From assembly GCF_003574315.2 (NCBI RefSeq), contig NZ_AP025739.1, positions 6,758,001 through 6,822,000 on the forward strand: a stretch of DNA of 64,000 bases, written 5' to 3'. Below are positions 34,463-42,964 of the stretch, piece after piece. The first letter of the stretch is position 1. Every line of letters begins with the position of its first letter. The notes below the pieces were generated by a model. It searched no databases. It saw only the letters and a program-made list of their open reading frames with translations, and was not told the origin of the DNA. Made by a program: the position numbers and the translations under genes. The DNA is from Capsulimonas corticalis (GTDB lineage: Bacteria > Armatimonadota > Armatimonadia > Armatimonadales > Capsulimonadaceae).

Positions 34463-35212
34463 ATGTCTAAATTACCGATTGCATTGCAGCTATACACGGT
34501 TCGCGACGAGACCGCGAAGGATTTCGCGGGGACGCTGAAGAAGGTGGCCGAGATCGGCTTTGCCGGAGTGGAGCTGGCCGGACGCGGAGATCTGTCCGTC
34601 CAGGCGCTGCGCTCGCTGCTCGACGACAACAACTTGAAGGTCGCCGGCAGCCACGTCAGCATTGACGAGCTGGAAAAAGATATCGCCAAGGTGATCGATG
34701 AGAATCTGTCACTGGGCAACGCCTATGTCATCGTTCCGTACCTGGGCGAAGATCGCCGCGCGGACGGCGCGGCTTACAAAACGATCGCGGCGAAGCTGGG
34801 CGAACTGGGCGAGACGCTGCGGACGCATGGCCTGACGCTCGCCTATCACAACCATGACTTCGAATTCCAGAAGTTCGACGGCGAATATGGCCTCGACCTG
34901 ATCTTCGACAACACAAACGCACAGGTTGTGAAGGCGGAGATCGATACCTGCTGGGTATTCGCCGCCGGCGTGGATCCCGTTGCGTATCTCCAGAAGTTCC
35001 ATGGACGCGCGCCGCTGCTGCATATCAAGGACTGGAAGCAGTCCGAGAAAGCGCTGACCGAAGTGGGAACCGGCGATCTGCCGCTGGCTGGCATCCTCGC
35101 CGCCGCCACGGAAATTGGGACCGAATGGCTGATCGTCGAGCACGACGCGCCGACGATCCCGTCACTGGAGTCCGCGAAGATTTCTTTCGAGAATCTCAAG
35201 GCGCGCCAGTAA
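34463..35212 (+). CDS. Sugar phosphate isomerase/epimerase (xylose isomerase-like TIM barrel)
   Basis: 249 residues. AP-endonuclease-2/xylose isomerase-like barrel: PIALQLYTVRDETAKDFAGT, IGFAGVELAG, AGSHVSIDEL, LTLAYHNHDFEF with metal-binding H-x-H, VKAEIDTCWVFAAGVDP and LLHIKDW, ending EWLIVEHDAP. Such proteins isomerise or epimerise sugars and inositols; the substrate cannot be told. SD AAAGGA lies 12 bp upstream of ATG 34463. Single-gene unit ending in a strong terminator at 35291. Not in an operon with the neighbouring surface genes. Confidence 0.9.
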   Translation: MSKLPIALQLYTVRDETAKDFAGTLKKVAEIGFAGVELAGRGDLSVQALRSLLDDNNLKVAGSHVSIDELEKDIAKVIDENLSLGNAYVIVPYLGEDRRADGAAYKTIAAKLGELGETLRTHGLTLAYHNHDFEFQKFDGEYGLDLIFDNTNAQVVKAEIDTCWVFAAGVDPVAYLQKFHGRAPLLHIKDWKQSEKALTEVGTGDLPLAGILAAATEIGTEWLIVEHDAPTIPSLESAKISFENLKARQ

Positions 35213-35290
35213 TCCCGGAGCAAATGCAGGAACGGCCGACGCCCTGCATTTCGACAACATGGCTTAAACAGCCGAACACCAGTGCGCTGA

Positions 35291-35319
35291 GGGCGCGGGA
35301 TCTATCCCGCGCCCTTTTT
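35291..35319 (+). terminator. Rho-independent terminator of the isomerase gene
   Basis: 10-bp perfect G+C stem 35291-35300/35305-35314, TCTA loop, then TTTTTA (35315-35320). Confidence 0.93.
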
Positions 35320-35367
35320 ATCATTCGATCACCTTCTTATGCTATCGCCATCAACCCGAGGAGCTTC

Positions 35368-36405
35368 ATGAAATCCGCACGCGCCTTTGCGATCCCCTAC
35401 GCCTTCACGCTGCTTTCCCTTGTTTCCGTTCTGGCGCCGGTTTCTGGCTGCCGCGCCGACACGCCGAGCGCGGCGGCCGCCAAGCCGGCGGAGTCGGACG
35501 CCGTCAAAAAAGCGCGCGAACAAGTGCGTCTGCATCCGAAGGATATTCAAGCGCATTTGGCGCTCGGCGATGCGCTGTTTGAAAACGGGGATTACCCGGG
35601 AGCGAAGGCCGCGCTGCAAATTGCGGTCAAGGTCGATCCGAAGAGCTATCAGGCGCACTTCAACCTGGCTACCATCGACTATTTCATTAACGACTATGAT
35701 GGGACGATTACGGAAGGTCGCGAGGCGCTGCGGCTTGATCCGAACTCCGCGGACGCCCACAACATTATCGGCGTCGCGCTCGGCGAACTCGGCCGTTACG
35801 AGGAGGAGATCCCGGAGGTCCGGGCGGCGATTCGTCTCGACGCCAACCACGCCGCCGCGCATCACAATCTCGGCATGGCGCTGCTGCGCACGGGAAAGCT
35901 GGTGGAGTCGCTGTATGAGCTGCGCGAAGCCGTCCGTCTTTCCCCCAAAGATCCGGATTATCTGGCCCATCTGGGACTTTGTCTGGCGGACAATGAGAAG
36001 TACGACGAGGCGGTAAAATCCTATCAGAGCTCCCTCGCCATCGCTCCCAAAAACTCAGAGAATCACAATTACCTGGGCGTTTCCCTGTACAAATTAGGAA
36101 AATTGGACGCGGCGATTGCGGAGTATTTAGAATCCGTGCGACTGGATCCATCGAATGCCGTCGCGTATCAAAACCTGGGCCTTGCCTACAGCGACCAGGG
36201 CGCTTACGATAAGGCGATCCCCATGCTGCGCAAGGCGGCCGCGCTGCCGCCCGACGATCCGGACACGCATCTGCTGCTCGGAACGGCGCTGATCAAGACG
36301 GGGAAAACGGACGAAGGCCGCGCGGAGTGGACGAAGGTGTTGACGATGGGAAACGCCGACGCGAAAAAGAAGGCGCAGGACCTGCTGGACGCGCATCCGC
36401 AATAG
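35368..36405 (+). CDS. TPR-repeat lipoprotein
   Basis: 345 residues from ATG 35368, with GAGGAG 7 bp upstream. The signal peptide ends in a lipobox (APVSGC, Cys near residue 27), so the protein is probably lipid-anchored. About eight consecutive tetratricopeptide units fill residues 45-345, for example HLALGDALFENGDYPGAKAA, HNIIGVALGELGRYEEEIPE, HHNLGMALLRTGKLVESLYE and YQNLGLAYSDQGAYDKAIPM. TPR proteins scaffold complexes; no partner is indicated. The closest analogues are envelope-assembly TPR proteins of the PilW/NlpI type. It forms a single-gene unit between the isomerase terminator and the converging FmdB gene. Confidence 0.9.
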   Translation: MKSARAFAIPYAFTLLSLVSVLAPVSGCRADTPSAAAAKPAESDAVKKAREQVRLHPKDIQAHLALGDALFENGDYPGAKAALQIAVKVDPKSYQAHFNLATIDYFINDYDGTITEGREALRLDPNSADAHNIIGVALGELGRYEEEIPEVRAAIRLDANHAAAHHNLGMALLRTGKLVESLYELREAVRLSPKDPDYLAHLGLCLADNEKYDEAVKSYQSSLAIAPKNSENHNYLGVSLYKLGKLDAAIAEYLESVRLDPSNAVAYQNLGLAYSDQGAYDKAIPMLRKAAALPPDDPDTHLLLGTALIKTGKTDEGRAEWTKVLTMGNADAKKKAQDLLDAHPQ

Positions 36406-36438
36406 CCGCGCTTCGGCGCCAATGATTGATGGATGGGA

Positions 36439-36741
36439 CTATGCGCCGTCCGAACGGTCCCCGCTTTGCGCCGCGTCGAGATACTCGTCAAATTCCTCGC
36501 CCAGGCTTTCCCCGGTTTCGCGCTGGACGGCGTCGGCCCAGGCGCGCATGGCGGCGGGATCCGAAGGATCGTCCGCCGGCGCATCGGACGGCGCGCGGCC
36601 GCGCACGAATTGGCTGACGCGGCGCTCGCCCCGGTCCGCGCCGCATCGGGGACAGACGGGGCTGTCGGCGGCGGCGGTCATTCCGACCAAAATCGTGTAG
36701 CGCGCCCGGCATCCGGCGCAGATCAGTTCGTAGAGCGGCAT
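36439..36741 (-). CDS. FmdB-family zinc ribbon protein
   Basis: 100 residues. Begins MPLYELICAGCRARYTILVG and continues SPVCPRCGAD: the C-x2-C ... C-x2-C zinc ribbon of the FmdB family, once proposed as regulatory proteins. The remaining 60 residues are acidic and probably disordered (PADDPSDPAAMRAWADAVQ). The second member at 42965 shares the MPxYxxxCxxC opening. Convergent with the TPR gene. Function unknown. Confidence 0.85.
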   Translation of the reverse strand: MPLYELICAGCRARYTILVGMTAAADSPVCPRCGADRGERRVSQFVRGRAPSDAPADDPSDPAAMRAWADAVQRETGESLGEEFDEYLDAAQSGDRSDGA

Positions 36742-36785
36742 GGAACGAAACTATTGCGCCGCTCCGTACAGGGATTCCTCTTTTG

Positions 36786-36814
36786 TTGACTTGCCGCCGC
36801 GTCCTAGGTAAAAT
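36786..36814 (+). promoter_or_regulatory. Sigma-70 promoter of the APC transporter
   Basis: TTGACT (36786-36791), 17-bp spacer, TAAAAT (36809-36814), 55 bp before the start codon. The leader is too short for a ydaO-type riboswitch. Confidence 0.75.
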
Positions 36815-36869
36815 AGCCAACGGTCTCGCGGCCGGTCGGTCCAAATTTTGCCGCGCGACATGAGATTCT

Positions 36870-38867
36870 ATGCCAAGCTCCCTATCGTCGATCCCGCCTC
36901 CAGGCGATGACAGTCCTGAGCTGCCGCCGCCTCCGAAATACCACAGCGCCGTGGGAGGCATTCGGCAGCTAATCTTCGGCCGGTCGCTTCCCACATCGGG
37001 CGCCGGACACCAGCGTCTTCCCAAATATTTAGCGCTGCCGATCTTTTCCAGCGACGCGCTGAGCTCCAACGCTTACGCCACCGAGGCCATCCTCTGGGTC
37101 CTGCTCCAGCTCGGCTCGGGTCAGCTCGGCGCTCTTCCCTACGCGCTTCCCATCTCCGTGGGAATCTGTCTGCTGCTGTTTGTCGTCGTTCTTTCCTATC
37201 AGCAGATTATTCAGGCGTATCCAGACGGCGGCGGCGCTTATCCCGTCTCGCGCGACAATCTGGGAGTGCTCGCGGCGCTCGTCGCCGGAGCTTCTTTGCT
37301 GGTGGACTATGTGCTCACGGTGGCGGTGTCGGTGGCGGCGGGCGTGGCGGCCGTCATTACGATCCTGCCGGCGATGCACACACACCTCGTCGGCATTTGT
37401 CTCTTCACGATTTTCCTGATTACGATCGCCAATCTGCGCGGCGTGCGAGAAACAGGCGGCGTCTTCGCGATACCGACTTACGTCTTTGTATTCTCGATCA
37501 TTGCGACGATCATCGCCGGCGTCTTCGCCATCGCCACGCACCAACCCTACGCGCACAAAGTCCTTGCTCAAGGGCACTTAGTCAACGGACAGCTTGTGCC
37601 GTTTCAGACGGTCGGCATCTATCTGCTGCTGCGCGCTTTCAGTCAGGGCTGTACGGCGCTGACGGGCGTCGAAGCCATCTCCAACACCGTCCCGCTCTTC
37701 GAAAAGCCGCAGGAAAAGAACGCCATCGCCACAATGCGGATCATGGCGCTTCTTGCCGTCGTGATGTTCTTTGGATTGACTTACGTCGCGCAGCAGTTCG
37801 GAATTTCGGCGATGGATCAGCACGATCCGCATTATCGCAGCGTCGTCGGCATGGTGGCGGACGCCGCCTGGCCCTCGTCCCTGCACTGGATGTTCGGCGT
37901 GGTCCAGTGGTCCACCGCGCTGGTCCTGGCTCTGGCGGCGAACACAGCGTTCGCGGGCTTCCCCCAGCTTGCCTCCATGCTCGCGCGAGACAACTATCTG
38001 CCGCGACAGCTCGCGAACTTCGGCGACCGCCTCGCGTTCTCGAACGGGATTATCATTCTGGCCGTCGCGGCGGCGGCGCTGATCTATCTGTTCAAGGGAA
38101 TCGTCGACGATCTGCTGGCGCTGTACGCCATTGGCGTTTTCACCAGCTTCACGCTGGCTCAAGTCGGGATGGTGCTGCGCTGGATTCGCCTGCGCACTCC
38201 CGGATGGCAGCTCAGTTTGTTCTTCAACGCCCTTGGCGCTCTCGCGACGGGCGCGGTGACGATCATTATTGGAGTCTCCAAATTCGCCGACGGCGCGATC
38301 ATCAGCTCGCACTTCCACTTCGGCCCCTACTATCCACACTACGGCGCATGGCTCGTGATCGTGCTCGTACCGATCATGGTGCTGACATTCTACAAGATCA
38401 ATCGGCATTACGAAATGCTCAAGCAGGAACTCGCGCTCGATAACTTCAAGCCCGTCATTCCCAGCCGCAATGTCGTCCTCGTGCTCGTGCCGCGTCTGCA
38501 CCGGGGAATCGTGGAAGCCATCGCCTACGCTCGCGTTGTGAGCGAGGACGCGCGCGCCGTCTATATTGAGACGAGCCCCGAGAACACGAAGCGGCTGAAG
38601 GAAGAATGGGACCAGTGGTCCGGCGGAATGCCCCTGGTGATTATCGAGTCGCCCTATCGATCGCTGATCGGGCCGATGCTCCGGTATATCGAAGCGGTGC
38701 AGAGCGAGCGGACCGACGATGTCGTCACCGTCGTGGTGCCCGAATTGGTGACGCGCAAATGGTGGCACCGGATCCTGCACAATCAGGCCGGCCCCCTGCT
38801 GCGCTTCGCCCTTTCCAGCCGCCGCGACGTTATCGTCACCAGCGTTCGGTACTTCCTGGAACAATAG
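36870..38867 (+). CDS. APC-superfamily permease, KimA/YdaO-like
   Basis: 665 residues. A Pro-rich cytoplasmic N-terminus leads to the hallmark GIRQLIFGRSLPTSGAGHQR and LPIFSSDALSSNAYATEAIL, the SDxxSS/YA segment of KimA-like K+/H+ symporters and related APC permeases. About 12 membrane helices follow (e.g. ISVGICLLLFVVVLSYQQII, LLVDYVLTVAVSVAAGVAAV), with SQGCTALTGVEAISNTVPLF in the centre. The last 150 residues (from VLVLVPRLHRGIVEAIAYAR) form a soluble universal-stress-like domain typical of this subfamily. Substrate is probably K+ or an amino acid; family resemblance favours K+, unproven. Monocistronic from its own promoter. Confidence 0.85.
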   Translation: MPSSLSSIPPPGDDSPELPPPPKYHSAVGGIRQLIFGRSLPTSGAGHQRLPKYLALPIFSSDALSSNAYATEAILWVLLQLGSGQLGALPYALPISVGICLLLFVVVLSYQQIIQAYPDGGGAYPVSRDNLGVLAALVAGASLLVDYVLTVAVSVAAGVAAVITILPAMHTHLVGICLFTIFLITIANLRGVRETGGVFAIPTYVFVFSIIATIIAGVFAIATHQPYAHKVLAQGHLVNGQLVPFQTVGIYLLLRAFSQGCTALTGVEAISNTVPLFEKPQEKNAIATMRIMALLAVVMFFGLTYVAQQFGISAMDQHDPHYRSVVGMVADAAWPSSLHWMFGVVQWSTALVLALAANTAFAGFPQLASMLARDNYLPRQLANFGDRLAFSNGIIILAVAAAALIYLFKGIVDDLLALYAIGVFTSFTLAQVGMVLRWIRLRTPGWQLSLFFNALGALATGAVTIIIGVSKFADGAIISSHFHFGPYYPHYGAWLVIVLVPIMVLTFYKINRHYEMLKQELALDNFKPVIPSRNVVLVLVPRLHRGIVEAIAYARVVSEDARAVYIETSPENTKRLKEEWDQWSGGMPLVIIESPYRSLIGPMLRYIEAVQSERTDDVVTVVVPELVTRKWWHRILHNQAGPLLRFALSSRRDVIVTSVRYFLEQ

Positions 38868-38890
38868 AAAAATAACCCAAAGAATGCTTG

Positions 38891-38919
38891 TTGACACCAG
38901 CCCGGATGTGTGGTTAAAT
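38891..38919 (+). promoter_or_regulatory. Sigma-70 promoter of a candidate structured RNA
   Basis: TTGACA (38891-38896), 17-bp spacer, TTAAAT (38914-38919). Initiation would fall near 38926, within a region that encodes no protein of normal size. Confidence 0.75.
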
Positions 38920-38925
38920 AAGCTA

Positions 38926-39145
38926 TTCCACACACAAAGGAGGTACATGAATTTGGATCATAGTTTACAGGGCGGTGGCGAGGGTTAGACCCTTTTAACC
39001 TTCGGGATCGTGCAGCCTCCGGGTGAACCGTCACTCGCTGGTCATGAATGGCGTCCCGCGCCATCGTCCCACCATAGGTAGCAGCGACAGCGAGGTGTTT
39101 CGTGGACCGCCGTGAGGCGGGACGCGTATAGCCTCGCTGTCCTAT
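38926..39145 (+). ncRNA. Candidate structured RNA or leader with 13-codon frame
   Basis: About 220 nt between a consensus promoter and the second fucosidase gene. It contains AAAGGAGG at 38936-38943, a short frame 38947-38988, a GGTTA...TAACC hairpin, a 7-bp pairing 38976-38982/39034-39040 closing a junction with CGG-GTGAA-CCG, the hairpin ATGGCG-TCCCG-CGCCAT, and a terminal 10-bp stem 39086-39095/39132-39141 enclosing CCGCC-GTGA-GGCGG. In addition GCGTCCCGC (39051-39059) is perfectly complementary to GCGGGACGC (39117-39125), implying an alternative fold or pseudoknot. GGAGG can pair with CCTCC at 39016. I do not recognise a known riboswitch class. Either a regulatory leader of the fucosidase or an independent small RNA. 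Confidence 0.55.
38947..38988 (+). CDS. Possible 13-residue leader peptide
   Basis: MNLDHSLQGGGEG, ending in TAG, with a full AAGGAGG three bases before the ATG (short spacing). Located at the 5' end of the candidate structured RNA and upstream of the fucosidase gene. It may be an attenuator-type leader peptide or the start codon may be fortuitous within an RNA motif. Nothing beyond position and SD supports translation. Confidence 0.35.
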   Translation: MNLDHSLQGGGEG

Positions 39146-39199
39146 TGAGTCCCCTCATCGTTTGATTTTCATTTCCCAACACCCCATTAGGATGGCTGA

Positions 39200-40462
39200 G
39201 TGAACACCCAACTTTTGATTCCCACGCCGGAGCCGCGCATTGCGCGCTTCGAGACGCTTGCCTACGGCATGTTTATCCATTGGGGCCTGTATTCGCAGAT
39301 GGGACGCGGCGAGTGGGTTCAGAACTTCGAACAGATCTCCGTTTCGGAGTACGCCAAGCTCCAGGACACGTTCACGGCGCGCGACTTCGACGCCCGCGCC
39401 ATCGCGAAGCTGGCGCGCGAGGCGGGCATGAAGTACATCACGCTCACGACTCGCCACCACGAAGGGTTTTCGCTTTACGACACCCGAGGGCTGAACGACT
39501 TCGATGCGCCGCACTCGCCGGCCGGACGCGATCTTGTCGCCGAATTTGTGGAAGGATGCCGCGCCGAAGGGATCATCCCATTCTTCTACCACACGACGCT
39601 GGACTGGCGGTGGGACTCGGCCAACTGCTCGGCGGAAAAGTTCGACGAATACCTCGACTACCTGAACGCCTCCGTCGAAACGCTCTGCGCGAACTATGGA
39701 GAAATCGGCGGACTGTGGTTCGACGGCAACTGGTCTCGTCCGGGCGCCGACTGGAAAGAAGACCGGATGTACGCCACCATCCGCCGGCATCAGCCCGAGG
39801 CGATGATCATCAACAATACGGGGCTGGACGCGCGCGGCGCCCTTGGCAACCCCGAGCTGGATTCGACCACCTTTGAACAGGGCCTTCCCACACAGCCGGA
39901 TCGCCGGGGCTGGCCTAAGTACGTCTCCGTGGAGATGTGCCAGACGATGAATACGCACTGGGGCGTCGGCGCGAACGATTTCGATTATCTCTCGCCCGGC
40001 AAAGTCATTCAGAACCTGTCGGCGTGCCGCAAAGCCGGCGCGAACTATCTGCTGAATGTCGGCCCGACGGCGACGGGAGCCATCCCCGAATACGAAACCG
40101 CGACGCTGCGGCGCGCCGGCGACTGGGTGAAGATCAACGGCGACTCGATCTATGAGACGAAGCCCACGGACATTCGCTGCCAGGGCCGCGACTTCGTCCT
40201 GCGAAATGGAGACAAACTCTACTATTTCGCCCACGATCTCGGACGGATCGGCGACGCGCATGTTACCTTTGAAGGCGGCTCCGCCGGTCCCCGCGCTTTG
40301 AGCAACTTCTCCTCGCCGATCAAGAGCGCCAAGTGGATGGACAGCGGCGAAGATCTCTCCTGGGCGCAAAACACGGAGACGAAAATCGCGGCGCTGAACT
40401 GCACCGGTTATCCCTACGGCTCGAATTTGGTCGTGCGAGTCGCCGAGATCGAATTGGGATAG
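39200..40462 (+). CDS. GH29 alpha-L-fucosidase, non-secreted
   Basis: 420 residues from GTG 39200 (AGGATGG 5 bp upstream). GH29 barrel: IARFETLAYGMFIHWGLYSQ, AGMKYITLTTRHHEGFSLYD, YGEIGGLWFDGNWSRPGADW with D175 the likely nucleophile, and ANYLLNVGPTATGAIPE. It has no signal peptide and lacks the CBM of the paralogue at 11064, so it probably acts in the cytoplasm on imported fucosides. The preceding 330 bp hold a promoter and structured leader that may control it. Substrate specificity is not predictable. Confidence 0.9.
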   Translation: MNTQLLIPTPEPRIARFETLAYGMFIHWGLYSQMGRGEWVQNFEQISVSEYAKLQDTFTARDFDARAIAKLAREAGMKYITLTTRHHEGFSLYDTRGLNDFDAPHSPAGRDLVAEFVEGCRAEGIIPFFYHTTLDWRWDSANCSAEKFDEYLDYLNASVETLCANYGEIGGLWFDGNWSRPGADWKEDRMYATIRRHQPEAMIINNTGLDARGALGNPELDSTTFEQGLPTQPDRRGWPKYVSVEMCQTMNTHWGVGANDFDYLSPGKVIQNLSACRKAGANYLLNVGPTATGAIPEYETATLRRAGDWVKINGDSIYETKPTDIRCQGRDFVLRNGDKLYYFAHDLGRIGDAHVTFEGGSAGPRALSNFSSPIKSAKWMDSGEDLSWAQNTETKIAALNCTGYPYGSNLVVRVAEIELG

Positions 40463-40569
40463 TTAGCGCGGGCTATGTATTCCAATAGGCGCGTCCCAGG
40501 GTACGGTCGAATGAGCGCGTATAATTCCCGCAAGACTAGCAAAACGAAACATTCTTTACAAAAATCGGC

Positions 40570-40598
40570 TTGACATATTCTGGCGATTGTGTTAGAGT
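40570..40598 (+). promoter_or_regulatory. Sigma-70 promoter of the stalk-domain protein
   Basis: TTGACA (40570-40575), 17-bp spacer, TAGAGT (40593-40598), 60 bp before the ATG. Confidence 0.75.
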
Positions 40599-40658
40599 AA
40601 AACGTTCTACACCTGTTCACTACAATCCGAAAACCAACCTGCTTGGAGGCGCAATTCC

Positions 40659-42863
40659 ATGAAATCCCCGGCCCGCGGCGTTACGGCGGCCGCGGTGGCG
40701 CTAGCCGCCGCCCTTAGCCTCACTGTAATCGGACCGCACCGCGCTTACGCAGCCCCAATTCAGGGCCACGAAGATAGCAACTTAGCAGTCACTGTTCTCA
40801 GCCCCACCCCTCGCACCAGCTTCAGCGGCGAAAAGCCGGTCGAGATTTCCGCTTTTTACCAAGGCTCCGCCACCAACCAGATCACCGCCGTTGAACTGTT
40901 TGTGGACGGCGTCAGCGCTTTCACCAAGCACCTGGACGCTCCGGAAGAGCGCGGCGTCATTTCCTTCCTGGTCGACGCTTCGCAGCTGACCGGCGGCACG
41001 CACCGGATCGTGATCCGCGCGATCGCCGCCGACGCCGAAGTGGTTTCCGCCAAGAGCTCGTTCATTTTTGTCGGCGACGACCAGAACGCAAGCCCGCGCA
41101 TCGCCGCCCCGGCCCAGGCTTCCCCCGACGCCCTTCCCCAGCTGAGCTACATGAGCCCGGCCCCGGAAGAGAAGGTCCAGGGAACCGTCAAGATCCAGCT
41201 CGACGCCTCCGACGCCAGCGGCAAAGCGCCGTATGTCTCGGTGTTTGTCGACAATGTCTTCAAGACGCTGCGCAACTATCCGCCGTATGAGTACGACTGG
41301 GACACCACGGAGTACACGAACGGCTACCACACGATCCAGTCCTTCGGCTACAACGAATCCGACAAGCTCGGACCGGCCAAGACCCTGCGTGTGTATGTCA
41401 ACAACCCCGGCGGCCGCACCGCGATCCGCACGGACCTCAAGGACGGCGGCGCCAAGCAGCCGGCCGCTCCGAAGACGACCGACGCCCGCCCGCTCGACAA
41501 CCGCGTGACGGCCGCCGCGAAGCCGAAGACAATCGCTCCGCTTCCGGTCGCCACACAGCCGCTGCCGCGCAAGAAGACGAGCATCCGTCCCGCCGCTCCG
41601 GCGACTCTGGCGCTGGGCGCCGTCAAGTGCGCTCCGTCCACGTCGCAGACGCTGGTCGCCAAGCGCTTCGATCTGTCGTCCTCCTCCGTGGACGCGGATC
41701 TGGCGAGCCCGTTCGTTCCAGACGCTCCGGCCGCGACGAAGGTCAAGACTTCGGGCCTGTCCCGCCGCCCGCAGCTCCCTGCGGTGAAGAAGCTGTCCGG
41801 CCCGTCGATCGCCTCCGGCGCGACGCGCCGCTCGCAGCATGATGTGATGCTCGCCAAGCGTCAGGATCTCTTCGATCAGACCGGCGGCGCTTCGCTCGGC
41901 TCCCAGCTCTCCGACCCGTTCCTGCCCGAGACGACCACGCCCCGGGTAAAGCCCGCGACGCCGGTCTCCGGCTTCAAGCCCAAGCCCGCGCCGGACTCCT
42001 CGATCGCCGCTCAGCCGGCGGTGAAGGCTCCGTCGGTCGCAAGCGCCGGTAAGGTCACCCCGCTGAAGGCCGCTCCGACCGTCCAGATCATCCACGTGAA
42101 CGCAGGCGTCGCCGCAACGGCCGCGTCTCCGTACCTCGCCGCTCCGGCGGTCGCCGCTCATCCGGCGCACGTGAATGTCGCGGCCGCGCATCCCGCCGCC
42201 GAGCCGAAGGCCGTCAAGCCGATCCTAGCCGCCCCCAAGGCCGTCAAGGTCGTCGTGACGCAGGCGAAGGTGAACAAGGCCGTTCTGGTTCAGCCGAAGG
42301 CCGTCAAGCCGGTCCTGGCCGCCGCCCATCCGCTCACCCAGGCGAAAACCGCGAAGCTTCAGCTCGTGGAGACGCCGATCCAGGTGAAGATGGCCGCCGT
42401 GCAGACCTCGGTCCCGATGGTGAAGAAGATCATCGTGCACGTCGCCGCTCCGAAGCACATCCGGATCCACACCGGCGCCACGAGCTCCACGCGCAGCCTG
42501 CTGAACGCCAAGGGTCAGACCTCGGTCCTGTTCAACAGCACTGTCGTCCGCCTCGACCGCCCGCTGGCCGCGCACGGCGATATCCTGTTCAGCCCGTTCC
42601 GGCAGATCTTCGAGTACCAGGGCGGCAAGCTGACCTGGGAGCGCGGAACCGGCACGGTTCACGCCGTGAGCGAATCCAAGGACATCACCCTGAAGATCGG
42701 CAACCGGACCGCGACGATCAACGACGCCAAGACGGTGATGCCCAGCGCCCCCTATCTGGCCGAAGGCCGGACCATGGTCCCGCTGGCGTTCCTGTCGACC
42801 GCGATGGACGTCAAGGTTCAGTACGATCAGGCCACCGGTCACCTGCTGGTTACCAGCAAGTAA
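40659..42863 (+). CDS. Exported Ig-like protein with Lys/Ala/Pro-rich linker and copper-amine-oxidase-like stalk domain
   Basis: 734 residues. Signal peptide 1-32 (ending YAA). Two bacterial Ig-like domains follow: about 45-145 (LSPTPRTSFSGEKPVEISAF, TAVELFVDGVSAF) and about 160-255 (MSPAPEEKVQGTVKIQLDAS, VDNVFKTLRNYPPYEYDWDT). Residues about 260-610 are low-complexity, strongly basic and rich in Ala, Pro, Lys and Val, with loosely repeated KAVKPVLAA-type units. The last 120 residues are a Cu-amine-oxidase N1-like stalk domain (FNSTVVRLDRPLAAHGDILF, LKIGNRTATINDAKTVMPSA, MVPLAFLSTAMDVKVQYDQA), common in wall-associated proteins. SD GGAGG precedes the ATG and a strong terminator follows. Probably a cell-envelope-binding structural protein. 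Confidence 0.85.
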   Translation: MKSPARGVTAAAVALAAALSLTVIGPHRAYAAPIQGHEDSNLAVTVLSPTPRTSFSGEKPVEISAFYQGSATNQITAVELFVDGVSAFTKHLDAPEERGVISFLVDASQLTGGTHRIVIRAIAADAEVVSAKSSFIFVGDDQNASPRIAAPAQASPDALPQLSYMSPAPEEKVQGTVKIQLDASDASGKAPYVSVFVDNVFKTLRNYPPYEYDWDTTEYTNGYHTIQSFGYNESDKLGPAKTLRVYVNNPGGRTAIRTDLKDGGAKQPAAPKTTDARPLDNRVTAAAKPKTIAPLPVATQPLPRKKTSIRPAAPATLALGAVKCAPSTSQTLVAKRFDLSSSSVDADLASPFVPDAPAATKVKTSGLSRRPQLPAVKKLSGPSIASGATRRSQHDVMLAKRQDLFDQTGGASLGSQLSDPFLPETTTPRVKPATPVSGFKPKPAPDSSIAAQPAVKAPSVASAGKVTPLKAAPTVQIIHVNAGVAATAASPYLAAPAVAAHPAHVNVAAAHPAAEPKAVKPILAAPKAVKVVVTQAKVNKAVLVQPKAVKPVLAAAHPLTQAKTAKLQLVETPIQVKMAAVQTSVPMVKKIIVHVAAPKHIRIHTGATSSTRSLLNAKGQTSVLFNSTVVRLDRPLAAHGDILFSPFRQIFEYQGGKLTWERGTGTVHAVSESKDITLKIGNRTATINDAKTVMPSAPYLAEGRTMVPLAFLSTAMDVKVQYDQATGHLLVTSK

Positions 42864-42886
42864 GATCGCTGCATTGGCAAGTAACA

Positions 42887-42916
42887 AAAAACCCCGCGCC
42901 TCGGCGCGGGGTTTTT
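42887..42916. terminator. Strong bidirectional terminator
   Basis: 8-bp G+C stem 42892-42899/42904-42911, CTCG loop, A-run before and TTTTT after, so it works in both directions between the stalk-protein gene and the converging FmdB gene. A second hairpin, 42926-42966, with AGAGAC/GTCTCT and CCCGCGC/GCGCGGG arms lies beside the FmdB stop. Confidence 0.92.
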
Positions 42917-42964
42917 CTGTGTTTGGAGAGACCTAATCCCCGCGCTGAGGCGCGGGATAAGTCT

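Noticed and set aside
36741..36869. Possible ydaO/c-di-AMP riboswitch before the KimA-like gene
   Set aside because: Only about 55 nt between the -10 box and the start, with no ydaO consensus segments.
37578..38948. Minus-strand open frame of 456 codons opposite the APC transporter
   Set aside because: Its translation is hydrophilic and His/Asp-rich, as expected for the antisense of membrane helices; no promoter or SD.
38926..39145. Match to tmRNA, 6S, SRP RNA, RNase P, T-box or GEMM riboswitch
   Set aside because: None of the conserved blocks of these classes is present in order; GGTAGC alone is too short to support GEMM.
40782..42191. Minus-strand open frame opposite the stalk-domain protein
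   Set aside because: No family features; the plus strand has signal peptide, Ig domains, promoter and terminator.
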